Assembly: GCF_030936135.1 (NCBI RefSeq)
Contig: NC_082612.1
Location: forward strand, 15,235,001-15,299,000
Length of the DNA stretch: 64,000 bases
Source of the DNA: Gavia stellata
Lineage: Eukaryota; Chordata; Aves; Gaviiformes; Gaviidae
Direction of reading: 5' to 3'
A program made the position numbers and the translations under genes. This document shows, piece by piece, positions 1 to 12,100 of the stretch. The notes under the pieces are model-generated. The model had not been told where the DNA came from. It saw nothing but the letters and a program-made list of their open reading frames with translations, and did not search any database. The stretch's first letter is position 1, and each line of letters begins with the position of its first letter.

Positions 1-454
1 GTGGACGAAAAAAGAAGCTAAAGCTGTGAATGCAGGATTTTTGTAATCACTAAATTTAAAAAGTAGTTCTTTAATTTACGGGTCTTCATAAGATGTACTG
101 TATAATGCTCAACTATTATGTCATTAAAGGACATCGGGTTCATCTGTTTACTGAACTAGAAACATAGTACTTAATGTAGTTTCACTTTTTTAAATGCAAC
201 AGCTGTGCTGAATTTTTTTTACCATTAACACTTGAAGTAATAAATAGGCTTCATTTATTAATAAGGCTTTATGTGACTTTTTTTTTATTAATGTTTCCAC
301 TTGAGTACCTCATTCTTTAGTCATCCCCCACTTTTTTTTCCTCTTAGGGTGTTGTGAACACTTTTTCCATTATGATCAATAGAACTATTTAGTTGTGTTT
401 TCTTGTTACAAGCCACCACCAGTCACACCCCATTTCTGGAAAGTCTGTGGCTCT
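1..454. other. Probable intergenic sequence 3' of FREM2
   Basis: AT-rich with T runs and no open frame of note. It lies past the preferred polyadenylation signal. If one of the AATAAA copies at 254-289 is used instead, part of this stretch is still 3' UTR. Confidence 0.4.
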
Positions 455-2593
455 GACCTTATCTGACCTTATCTTTATTGAACATAATTTTACTGCACAA
501 ATATACTCTGTTCTTTCCACATTAGTGGAAAGGCCAGGTACTTACCTCAAGAACTAATGATGGACATCATACATACAGGTTGGAACAAAATGGTAACATT
601 TTTCCGCTTAAACTCTGTGCCCAAAGAAAGGTAAGTCAGTCAGTCATGCTGAGGTTTGTACTTAATTAGAATGGCCTAAGAATGGTGGAATTGTTTTTAT
701 TGGCAAACAGCAACAAGTCAGAACAGAAAATTAACAATATGTAAAATAACCCGCTTCTCTTAAACAGCTCCGGTAAATGCAGAGAGTCTTGATTACTGTG
801 ATGAGAACTGGTGCTGACGCTGGGTGTGCAGGATTGTTATTGGCAGTCCACACCGGCCACTGAGCTAGTCAGACTGTACCATGCCTGAGCGTTTCCTACG
901 CTGTCCTTTCTTTTTTATGTATCTGGCATATAACGACTGAGATGAAATCATCTAACGTAGCATAACTTTGGAATTTCCTAGAAAACAAACATCACAAAAC
1001 AGAATGCTCAGTTTGCATTGAGTAATCTGCTCACATTTGGCCCTTTTAAGAACGCATTATCAAAAGGCATCGGTGTTCTGTAAACAGGGAGAAATGCATC
1101 CCTAGGAAAAAAAAATACCAGCTTTTTGTAGCTTAAGCACTTAAGCGAAACGAGACTTAAGAAAAAGCTGAGAATTTGCACATGTAGATTTCATGTACAG
1201 CAGTGCAGTTCTTTCTTACTAGTACATTAAATGAGTTTTTAAGTTGCAGGCACCAGCTGAAAACAGGTTGAGTAACCATACTGTGCTCTTCCAAGAAGGC
1301 AGCAGAGTTAAGAGCCAATCCACAACACTTTACAAGTTGAATTGTCATGGCAGCCCTACAAGAAATCAGTCTAACTGCTTACACTTAGTGTACCCTAAAC
1401 AAAAATGGTGCAGTGCTGACGCCTTCCCTTAGAAGCATCCCTTTTCACAAAAAAACCCCGAACGCCATCAAAAACCCAAACCACAACAAGCCATAATCAT
1501 TTGTGTACAGCTAGCCTAAAATAAAACCTGTAGAGGAAGCAGAAGGGAAAGATTTATTAAATAGCTGAGCAGCACTTCGTTCCTGCTAACGATTCTCAGT
1601 ATGCAGAAAGTAAAAGGAACTAAACCGTAATCTCCCAAACAGCATCCTACTAGTTATGGAAAATGCATTTTCTTTCAAGTAGAAGTAAAAAAAACTAAGC
1701 GAAGTATTCGCTCTAGATGATACAAGTGTATGCCCCCAGTGCCATCTGGCAAAATAAGCTACCTTTTAGAAGTATTTGCCTGTATTTTGATGCTATAATG
1801 TCTGTATCAAGCAAAGGAGATAGATAGGCAGTTATTGTACGATATGGGAAAGCGGTCATTAGTATTGGTCTGAAGTACTAGAATCTGCGTAAGGATGTTT
1901 GAAAGCACTTAATGCCGGCACCTAAGCATTAACATACTCTTTTTCTAGTGTGGCTTTACAATATAGTTCTAATCCTCATTGATCACATGTAATGTTCTCC
2001 TTACAGATAATTGCAATTACAGCCTTACCTGTGTGAGTCCCCTGTCCCTATGTCCGAGGTCCTCATGAAAATCTGAGACAAAACTGTTGGTATCACTCAT
2101 TTTTTAAAAGAACATTATCATCTACTGCTTAGCTTCCATTCTAATACTACTACCTTCTTCCTTCCCCAGCAATAATTATTTAAAAAAACAACAGCAACAA
2201 ACCACCAAAGAACCAAAAACCAGTTATATGAAAGCTAGATACTGTACACGTAATCAAAACCAGCATCCTTCTAAGCACCAACCTTCTATGGTGGATATAT
2301 AAGGCACGTATACCGCTGCATATTCAAAACATGAAAGAAAAACTAGGTTTAAAAAAAGAAAAAAGCATCAACTCCCATGCATAGAGTACTAGTTTGAATC
2401 CTGTAAGTCACTCACGCATGAACCTAGTACACCAGCCCTGTCAGAAATAGCAGCCCGTTACAAATAACTGAACCAGCATTTGAACCAGGGCAGCCAATTG
2501 TCTGTGCAAAGGAGTCAGCCAAGAGCTAGATTTGAGAGTCTGCTTTTTGGTGAAATATTACATGTTAAAAGACAAGCACACCCAAGAAATTGG
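455..2593 (-). other. FREM2: Inferred FREM2 3' UTR
   Basis: About 2.1 kb of AT-rich sequence lies between the TAG stop and the best polyadenylation signal (474-479). It has no conserved coding potential in any frame. Other AATAAA hexamers on the minus strand lie at 1553-1558 and 696-701, so shorter forms are possible. AATAAA also occurs at 284-289 and 254-259, so a longer form is possible too. The human FREM2 3' UTR is several kilobases, so the UTR may run beyond the window. Confidence 0.5.
474..479 (-). terminator. FREM2: Candidate polyadenylation signal AATAAA
   Basis: On the minus strand, AATAAA is followed about 40 to 60 nt downstream by a GU-rich stretch (ggggtgtgactggtggtggc, around 411-432). 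It is preceded by a T/A-rich upstream element. Signal plus GU-rich downstream element is the classical vertebrate arrangement. None of the other AATAAA copies has as clear a downstream element. Confidence 0.45.
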
Positions 2594-3124
2594 CTAGACT
2601 TCTGAACTGTCACTGCTGCTCTGCGGTGCGGTCATGGTGTCACTGCTACCGGAGTGGCTGATGGGTGCTTTGCTTTTCCCAGCAGAGAGCCGGTTCCTCT
2701 GCTGCAACAAAAAAAGAGTTACAACCGCAGTGCAGATCAGAAAGAGCAGTCCCGTCAAGCCTCCCGTAACGGGTACAATACTGGTTCCAGAGTCCCTGCT
2801 TGTGATTTCCAGAGCTGGCCTGTGATGCGGCGCACCAGCTAGGACCACATCCTTCTGGATGATGACAGCTTTGTCAGAACGGTCAAGTGCGATATGCTGA
2901 ATATTCGTGCCCCTGTTTTTATCTGCTCCAATGTCTTGCATGAAGACTGGGGCGTCTGGGTTGGCTCTTCTGCTGCGTTTGAAGGCTGTGGTGCTAACTC
3001 TTCCTTTAGCAGAGGACAACGCATGGTGGTAGTCAAGACTTCTTTTGCCATTGTGCCTGCGTGCATTTTCCTTCGATTGGACCGTGTAAATAGTGTGAAT
3101 GTACCATTCTCGGCCAGCTGCCAC
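2594..3124 (-). CDS. FREM2: FREM2 in-window exon 22 (last): juxtamembrane, TM helix, cytoplasmic tail, stop
   Basis: 531 bp including the TAG stop at 2594-2596, residues 1248-1423. It starts [21 protein letters not shown] basic region with the furin-type site RSRR (residues 1297-1300) follows, then the conserved [17 protein letters not shown] block (here [13 protein letters not shown]). A poorly conserved linker leads to a hydrophobic helix of about 25 residues (from IVPVTGG to TLFLL, about 1363-1387). The 36-residue tail is serine-rich and ends DSSEV, a class I PDZ ligand. Fraser-complex proteins are known to use such tails to bind GRIP1. The acceptor is unusual, with an uninterrupted T run leading into taag. 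Confidence 0.96.
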   Translation of the reverse strand: MAAGREWYIHTIYTVQSKENARRHNGKRSLDYHHALSSAKGRVSTTAFKRSRRANPDAPVFMQDIGADKNRGTNIQHIALDRSDKAVIIQKDVVLAGAPHHRPALEITSRDSGTSIVPVTGGLTGLLFLICTAVVTLFLLQQRNRLSAGKSKAPISHSGSSDTMTAPQSSSDSSEV

Positions 3125-6100
3125 CTTAAAAAAAAAAAACAAAACAAAACAAACACATAAAACCCCAACAAACCAGAACAACCCCATCATGCATATTTAC
3201 TACAAACTGTGAAACACCAAGCATCAGATGCATCCAGACAGATGTCCCAAGTTTGCTGCCAAATGTGTCTAATTAAAGTCAACAGCAGAACTAGGCACTT
3301 GGAGATAGATAGGATTAATCTTTCTTAAGCAGACTGCTGAAGTAGGTCAGATAAACTATATTCTAAGAGAGCCTATTTCTTTCTAGTGTTAATGCAGAAA
3401 GGCTACTTCATTTACCTAGGAAAACACCAGTCAATTTAGGCAAGAACAACCCCACTTCAGGAGACCAAAAAAAGACTTCAGGACTTAAAGCAGAATGCAT
3501 AGTTCTCTTTTTTTATTTCATATCATATACAAACCAATTACCTTTTTATTCTTCCCCAGTTGCAAGAAAATCAAGTCTAATTTCTTCATTTTCTCCTATG
3601 TAAAAAGAACCCCACGGTAAGTTAAACCAGTGACTTCTGCTCCCAGTCACAGGTGGACATGTCTGCAGTAACAGCAAGGCTGCAGAAGGGCAGCTCCATG
3701 TTACAAAGCAGTGCTGTCATTGTTTCTACACTGTTAGGGAGAGGGAACAAAGTAAATGTGTTGTTGAAGTCTGTCACTGACTAACATAGCGCCCATGATT
3801 ACCTCCAAGCTCTGTTCTCCACCTCCATCGTCTTTTAGCATGAAGGAATTTCTGTGATATACTTCTCAGACAACTTACCTGGAAGAGTGGAGCAGATGAC
3901 AGGCTGAAACCATCAGAACCAGGCTGTTTTACTAGAGGAAAAGCATCTGCATGATCAGCTGCTAACGTAGCATGAAACTCCAGGTTTCCAAAGGCTCTTG
4001 CTTGTGTCTCAGGTTGAGCTTTATCCTAAAGGAAGTAAGTTTAGTATTTCCAGATTCACATGGACATCAGGGATCTAAAAATGCATGCTACCGTAACTGT
4101 TTACGTACCAGGATCTTGAATCTGTACAAGAGGGAGGGTGAGTCAGCCAGGCATCCGTATTCCTGATTGTCTGGGCTGTACTTGGGCACGTACCCATCGG
4201 CACCAGTGCAAAGGAACACCTTCTCGATGTTGCAGCTGAAGGAGTCACCGAGATTCTGAACTGGATCCACCATCACTCGGCCATAGATTTCAGATCCTAG
4301 TAAAGCAGATAAACACATTTTACATTATACCAGTCAATTTAAAATTATTAAATCAAGTTATTACCAACCATTGTTCTTAAAAATTCTCAGGACAGGAATT
4401 ATCTAGCTTTAAGTGTATTTCCCTTTGCATCTGAAAACAGTATGTTCCATGACTGTTACTACTGATTTATCATGGGCTTTCGTCTTACTTTCTGTTACAA
4501 TTCCTACTGACGTGCGATATTTACAGTGCAGCTCTTTTTTAAGCAAGCTTTTCCCTTCTCTTCACTAGAGGGCAACCCATATTCACATATAAGAAACCAC
4601 CCAACCTGATAGCATTATATGAAGCAAAATAAAGTTCTTAACAGGACATTTGGGTTTCAGACTGATAACTCAAATAAGGGACCAATTAAAACCAAAATTA
4701 TTTCTGGTCCAGTACTGCCATTACCAGGAGTCTTCCCTGGAACCTGGTAACAGCTCCAGTAAGTGAGTGAGTACAGTGTGAGAGAGCACCTGCCCTGGGC
4801 CAGAACTAAAAAAAAAATAATCAAGACTGAGTCTGAGCAGCTTGGCTGAAGCCAGCTGCAGTTACTGTGCATCCAGGCTGCAATTGAGAACAGCTGCATG
4901 ACTACGTCAAGGAGCCTCAGGTGTACAAGTATTCAATTCCTGCATTTCTGACTAGAATAACCTAAGCACTGAAATTACTTAGCCCCCTCAAAATGGGGCA
5001 AAAAGTTCCAGTGTGGGTAGCTTCAAAGCAAAACAACCAGAGTGAGGGGAATCTGTGATTACGCAGTAACTGAGTAAGAGTTTTCAGAACTGCAGTTTCA
5101 GATATATGCACCTAAATGCTGCACCTACCTTTGGAATGCTTTTCCTCTCAGACCCCATGAACAGAACCAAAGCCTGTTTCAATTACACTAAATTACATCA
5201 TATTCTAGTGCTTCCGTATTTTACTTTTCTGCAGTGGAAATATGTAGACCATGTAGGGGTTATAAAACTAGTAAAATACATATTCAGCTCCTGTTAAAAG
5301 TGGTTCTGTTTTAGCTTTCATAATATGCTGAATGTACAATTGACTTTTTACCTTTGGTAAAGGCTACATCAGCTCCTTCTCCAAATCCCATTGATCCATC
5401 AGATATCCAAAGCTCCTTTTTGGACAGCAGAAACATTTGAGTATTTAGACTGAACTCTGCTGCCACTGGGTCACTGACCTGTGGTGAAAAGTGAAATTAA
5501 ATGATCAAAAAAATGCCTTGGTTGTAGCTTCACAATGATCATTGTACACCACTGCCATAGTAGTGACGTGCTGATCAAACCTTCCAGCAGTACAAAGCAT
5601 TTACAAGAATCCTCCTATATACAAACATAAACCTCCTGTTGCGCTTCTCATCACGACCCCTTAAAATACACAATTGTAGTGCTTTATTTCAGTGTTGCCA
5701 AGTAAAACAGCAAAAGATATCCATTTCCTCAGATACGGGACAGCAATGTGACACTTGCCAAAGTTACTGGGAGAATAGGGCTGTGGGCAAGAGGCCAATA
5801 AAACTAGATCAGGGCTAGAACTTAGCTCAACACCAACTTGTTTCCCCTACTCTGAACAACAATCTGCATATTCAAACCAACGAGCACAGGACGGGAAACC
5901 TCATCTGCCCCTACTTAGCCCCGGCTGCACTGTGCATGTTCCACTTGCAACCTAGAAGCTGCCTGCCGTTTGCCCAGAAAAGTAACCTGGCCACAGCCCA
6001 CATGTGGTGACAACACAGGAGCTGCCCTGCGAGCAGGCTAACTCCTCTGGTGCAATGGTAGGTCGCTCCCAGTCACCACCTTTCTGCCTTGCCCACCGCA

Positions 6101-9100
6101 AACACCTCACGGCTGCGGGAGCCCAGCAGAGCCCAGCACATTTGGATGGAGGAAGCTGGCACCAAGCTGCCGGTCTGTGCCTGCCCCGGGACTCCGACAC
6201 TCCGGAGTGCTGGGAGACCCACCGCATGTGTAATGCCAGGGAGGTGCAGAGGGGAACAGAAGGCAAATGGCTCTCCAGCACAGAAGGTAAAGAAATAAAT
6301 TGTCTCACGCCACTATTTAATCTTGTTGACCACAATATATCCAGCATCTACGGGTAACAGTCATAAGGGTGTGATTACATAGACAGAAGCGCAAAATTAA
6401 CTTAATATGCAACTGCCACCACAACTCCGGTTATTTCCTTCCTCATCAAATCATTTTCCTTTTCCTGTGTAGCATTCATGTCCTGCGTTACAAGGTGGCA
6501 GCAGGAAGACTATTGCTGAAGCAGTATCTTTAAATTAAACTAACAACATTTCAATTCAACACCAATTGTTTGAGCAAAGAGGACTGAGACATGCGGGTAA
6601 TGCAGTTGTCTCCACATTTGCTACATAGGTCACGCAACTGGATAATGAAGCAGAAGGCTAAAGAGCAACTCTAATGGTCAAAAGGGCTGAACGGCTCTGA
6701 CCGACACTGACAAGGCTTCTGAGGTATCCAGTACTTTTTGGGGAAAAAAAAAAAATCAGGTCATTTTTTATGTATCGACTGAAGGACGCAACGTCATGCT
6801 AAGAAGTTTTAAAATGTTTGGTATGTTCACTGGAAGTTAAGTCTCAGATTTAGAGTCCTTGGTCTCCAAATGCTATTCAAGTCATTCCTCAAGCTAACTG
6901 CAACAGAAAATCTGGTCTTCGTAACAGTCTACAATAGTAAGCTACTGCTACTTGATATGCTGCTTTTTTTTTTTTTTGGCTTTAGTATACACAGGAAAGT
7001 TGCCACACTAACTCTGAATGAAGTGGTTCCCACTGCTTGAGAAAAAGACCTTCTTGATACAATTCTATTATGATTTTTAAAACTGAGATTCAACAATCTC
7101 AGAACTAGAAGTTATTTTTGAAAACAATCTCACTTAGAACTAAAATTCCTTCCCCTTTCAGCCCCCGCCTTCCTGAAAAAGAAGCAGCACAATACTTGGG
7201 AACAGGCTGGACTATGAGGTAAATAAATGGAAAAATAAGGTTTTAATTACTGGAAAAACATTAATTTAGCTTGATTTTATCTCACCTGAGAAGATGAGAT
7301 CTAGAGCCATCTGAAACACCCCATGATTTTCTCTTGACAACTGGTACCCGATGGCCTATGCCAGAACATCTCTTTCAGCAGTTACAGAACAGCTGCCTTT
7401 CAGCCTAAATTTGCTTTTGGCTGGTTTTGCCCATGAGGCGTCACGGAAAAATGTTTAAGTCCTAAGTAAAATGGTGTACCTGTTGGAACCTGATGTCCAT
7501 ATCAAATGTAATTGGGTCCCGTGGGTTGCAGATGACAGGAAAGGCATATTGCTGACCGGGCGCAGCAGTACAAGGGATGAATTTCACAGTGTAAGTGCCT
7601 GAGTAATCTCGTACCTGGGAGAAGATTAGAGAAATTAGCATTTCTCCACAGTCTCCGAACAATCACTTTTTCAGCTCACATTGCCCCTGAGGCCAAGCTG
7701 AATTCCCAGCAGCATCCTAAACACTTTCACAAACTTGGACATTGCTGTTTACCATCACGGTGCTTTACCTCACGCAGGAAGTGTGTGCACCAACATCGTC
7801 AGTGCACTTCAGCAGCACAGGCAAGGCACTGACACGTGCTGTGTCTCCCTACCTCTCTGTAAAATGAGGACTAATACCTACTATCAGGCCTTTGAGGGAC
7901 TGACCTTGCTGCGATGGTAGTAGGAATCAAACATATCAGTGTTCAAATCTAACATACTAAATCTCTCTGAAGAGAAGATGATTTTGGCCAGATTTTTAGT
8001 GAATGCAAAGGGCTCCTTTCTGCCAGCTCAGCAAGAGCTGAGTAACTGAGCTGTATCCCACTCACAGAAGCAAGACACTTTTAAGCAGGCCTCTTCTGCG
8101 CTATTAGAGACACAGGCTTTGGGGCCACAGTAGTTGCCGCTGACTCCTGAGCTCAGCAGGAGCTCAGCGGCTTTGCCACATATGGGGGAAAAATCTATCA
8201 TATCTCAGAACAGCAGCAGCAACTCCTGGATCACAGTTTCCTGGCAATGCCAAGGGCGATAACGTTAAGGCAAATTCTTCAAAAGAGGCCACAACTCCAG
8301 CACTGGCCTGCTCAATGAATGGTGCCGGTTAGCACTAGCGGGAGCATGGGTTCAGGCCTTTGGACTCAAGCTCCAGAGACACCAGGGACTTCAGACTGTT
8401 CATTATGTAACAAAAATAAGCGACTGCATCCAAATGAGTTCATGTCTATTGATCTCATAGTGCTGACGACTGCATGGAAAATATGTTAAAAACTGACATT
8501 CCCTTTGCTTCCCTAAATTCAAGTCTGAATGCAAACTCACAGCAAAGTCAGAGATAAAACTCCACTGCTGCACAGGCTGGTGGAAGGTCGGCTCGCTTCG
8601 TAACAGACTGAGCGTAAACGTGAGGCCAGGGTGGTCAGCAGACATCACCATTGATGCCAGAGATGTTCCTGAAAGAATAAAAGGCAAATTATAATTTGGC
8701 CGTAATTAATAACAATGCCTGGCATAGTATAAAATCAGCACACAAAAGCATAGAAGCAAGAGAATGAAAAGAAACTAACTTACACTCCAGAAAAGGAAGT
8801 ACCTCAGTTACTTATTCCCCTTTTACACTGAGACAGACCCTTTCCTGTGATACCTTTCTCCTCGTGCCAGGTAGACAGCACTACAGATACTCTGGCTAGC
8901 GCAGGTGGACAGGCCAGGTACGCACCTGGGTGGGACATCACCAGCTGGCCCCGGAAATGAATCTCTGTTCGGAAGTTCACCACTAGTCGCCCTTCATCAT
9001 TGATCCGCATACTCATGGGATAGAGGGAGCCTAGGGAGGAAAAGCCAACCATTTTACTACCACCATTTCCCAAGTGCATTTTTAAGGGAAGGCTCTTCAT

Positions 9101-12100
9101 ATATTTTCTGCATCTGGAGGTCTGAAACACTTTACCTAAACCCTGGTGCTCTTCACAGATATGAAACCCTGTCACAACGATTGTTTTGAGACAGATGTCC
9201 AAACCTACCAACTTCAGAAGAAATGCACTCATTTATACTTGCTAAAAGTACAATCCATTAAGGCAGATTTTTTTTTTCCTCCCTTTTGCTGACGTAAAAC
9301 CAGAGTCACCTGAAGTATATCCACATATGCTGATATAACAGAGTGCAGGCAGGAGAAAGAAGGGGTCTGGCACTTTTTGTCACACGGACACCAAGGATGC
9401 TTACCCCAGTAAGGTCCCTTTTGCAGGCACTTCCCCTGCACAGGACTATGTAAGTGCTTCTGTTGCCCTGTAACCGTGTACCAGTTCAGCACTGGAGTCT
9501 ACCTCTCCATAATAACGTCTGCTTTAGAGTTGGTCCGTATGCTAATTTATCTAATTTTTTATAGATTAAAAGCAGCATGCAATTGAGGGAAGATTCAAAA
9601 CTTCTAGTTTAGTAACATATGGCATTAAAAACAAAACACTGCCCTTTGGGTGGGTGTTTTAATCGACAGAGTCAGCGTGCTGTTACTGCTTTGAAGATTC
9701 TGAAGGCTAAAAAGCATTGAGTTATTGACCACACATCTCCCATCATCAAAACGTTGAATAGGACAGAGTTTAGAAATGATGGCATCTGAAACAGCTCACC
9801 TTGGAGCTCTGATTCAGGAGGGCTGCCTATCCCATCCTTCCACAGGATAGCTGTGTCGTACACAAAGGTGAGTCTCAGTTCAGACTGCAAATCAAAATGT
9901 TGCCAGCCACCAACAGCAGCAGGGGAGTGGAAGACATAGGAGACAGAGAGAGGCACCCGTAGAGTTACATACGACTGCACCAGATTTAAGACCTGAAAAA
10001 CATTGAGGTACCAGGTTACTGCATGCAACCTGAAAAAAAAATGACTTTCACTGCCAACCTTGCATTCTCATGAATTGCGCTCTTTACACCTAAGCAAATA
10101 AACCTGCACAGAGACATTTTACGTCTGTTACTGACATCACTATTATTTCAGGTCCTGCAAATCACCTCACTTGATAGCGTCCTCAAACCTTTACCGGTTT
10201 AACATTAACAGGGTTCGTACCTCTCCAAAATAAGGACCATCTAAAGATAAAAGCCTTCAAACAAACTCCATAGAAACTGAAGGTGGTTTAAATTAAAATT
10301 CCAGATCAGAACCACCAGATCCCTTAGGCATTCAGAAATCAAACACGAATTTAGAAATGAGTCCTGTCTTTACAATAGATTGAACTCTATGGATTATGGC
10401 ACCCTGAAACACTGCGATTTAAAACTATGGCCTGAGTTAAGAAGGTCTCTCTCTACCAAGCAACCAGAATGGGCAGCCAAGCAGATAATTAGTAAATAAA
10501 TCTTCTTTGGCCACTCAGAATCAATTGAGAAGGTAACAGTTGAGCACCTACGGAACGGGAAGCATCAAGCTACTGAGCCAAGGCTGATTCAAGGTGGAGT
10601 CAGCACAGAGGCTCTACAGACCCCTGGAATTTCCTCTAACGTAAGCGCAATTGCTGTAGGGTGCTTGCGCGTTGGGTTATCTTCCAAGTAAACGCAACGT
10701 GCTGTCAGACACTGCACAGGGGAGCCAACGTGCCTGCTCTGTGATCGATGTTGATGTAATTTGTATCACAGGCCTGGAACGATGGCCTGTTTTACGCAGG
10801 AAAATTACATGTGTGTTTGTTCCTTATCAACCAAGCTTCTGTTTATAAAATCTCACCTACTTGGCAGCTCTGCCTAAAGCCCAAACACTGTAAACCGAAA
10901 TAAAAGCTTCTAATTAGAAAAGTGTCTTGGGTTATTTTGTAAAAAAGTATATTTTTGTGTAGCCTTAGAACACACTTCCAGGGTCAATAGCATACTTTAC
11001 ACATATGGTTTACTTCTATAAGGCAATAAATTTGTAGCTTCTTCTTTGAATATGCTGCTACACAGGCTTTGGGTGATAGCACAAGCATGTACACAGTTTG
11101 GAAAAGCTCTTTGTGTCAAAAAAGCAGAGTTTCTAAAATCTAGACTAGGAGCAACAGCAATGCAGTAAGCTGTGCTTAATTACCGAGAAGATGAATCGTG
11201 TCTGTGCACAGAAATACAGTGCAAAGGAACAAATCTGTACTTCTGAAAACATTTGTGCTAAAGGAACACATATCAAACTGCCTGCATAGTGACTACATCC
11301 TTTCTCATGCAATCGTTAATAACACTTTGTCGGACTTGTGCTTCCAAAGCCTCCTGTTGGGAGAGGAAGGAGCTTCAGTGCCACATACCTGCCCATCTAT
11401 GCCAATGGAGCCACTGCAGTCCGTCAGCAGCTCAGACATATCGTAGTAACTGTTGAACTCCCAAAGGCAAGCCTCAAGGTTGAGGTTCCGGTAGAAACGC
11501 AAGGTTTTGGCAGACCTCAGAGCACTGCTGTACTGGTAAGGTGACGTTTCTCCAACCACTTTGGGGTTCTTCGTTTCCTCTGTAATAAACCCATGTTTGG
11601 TCTGGATCTCATTATAGTCTAGTAGGTTGGAGCACTTGTGGTGTCCCACACGAGTGCCGTCTGGGCTAAGTGTTAGCTCAAAGTTGGATAAGGGGCGCGT
11701 GGAGATAACTGGCAGCATTCCTAAAACATAAACGTCACATGACCCATTAACAGCCTGAATGGAAAAGACCAAATGCAGTATTCATTAACTTCTTATGAAC
11801 ATATTTTTAGAGCTGGAGTCAGGAAACATAGGAGTTAAGGATGCCCAATGTTTCTTTCATATGTCAACCTTGCAGTTGGCAAGTTGTTCATTAAATATGG
11901 ATTATTCATGGTTCTGCCACAATGCAGCAAACAACTGTGGAGACAAACGTGTGGGAGAGGGAAAGTCCAAAGCAGTGTGTGTTATTTAAGCGGTTAGTCT
12001 CACCACTTGATGCTTACCATCCATATGGGGCATTGTGACTGTTAGGCGGATCAGATTGGGATGGTCAGGATCATCTGGACCCGTGTAGCGAATTTTAGCT

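Noticed and set aside
2839..3171. 110-codon minus-strand frame overlapping the last FREM2 exon
   Set aside because: It is an out-of-frame shadow. The FREM2 frame explains this exon with transmembrane, PDZ and phase evidence.
5952..6357. Overlapping 131- and 117-codon frames on opposite strands
   Set aside because: Both follow from raised G+C and low stop frequency in the patch. Neither shows a domain or conserved motif.
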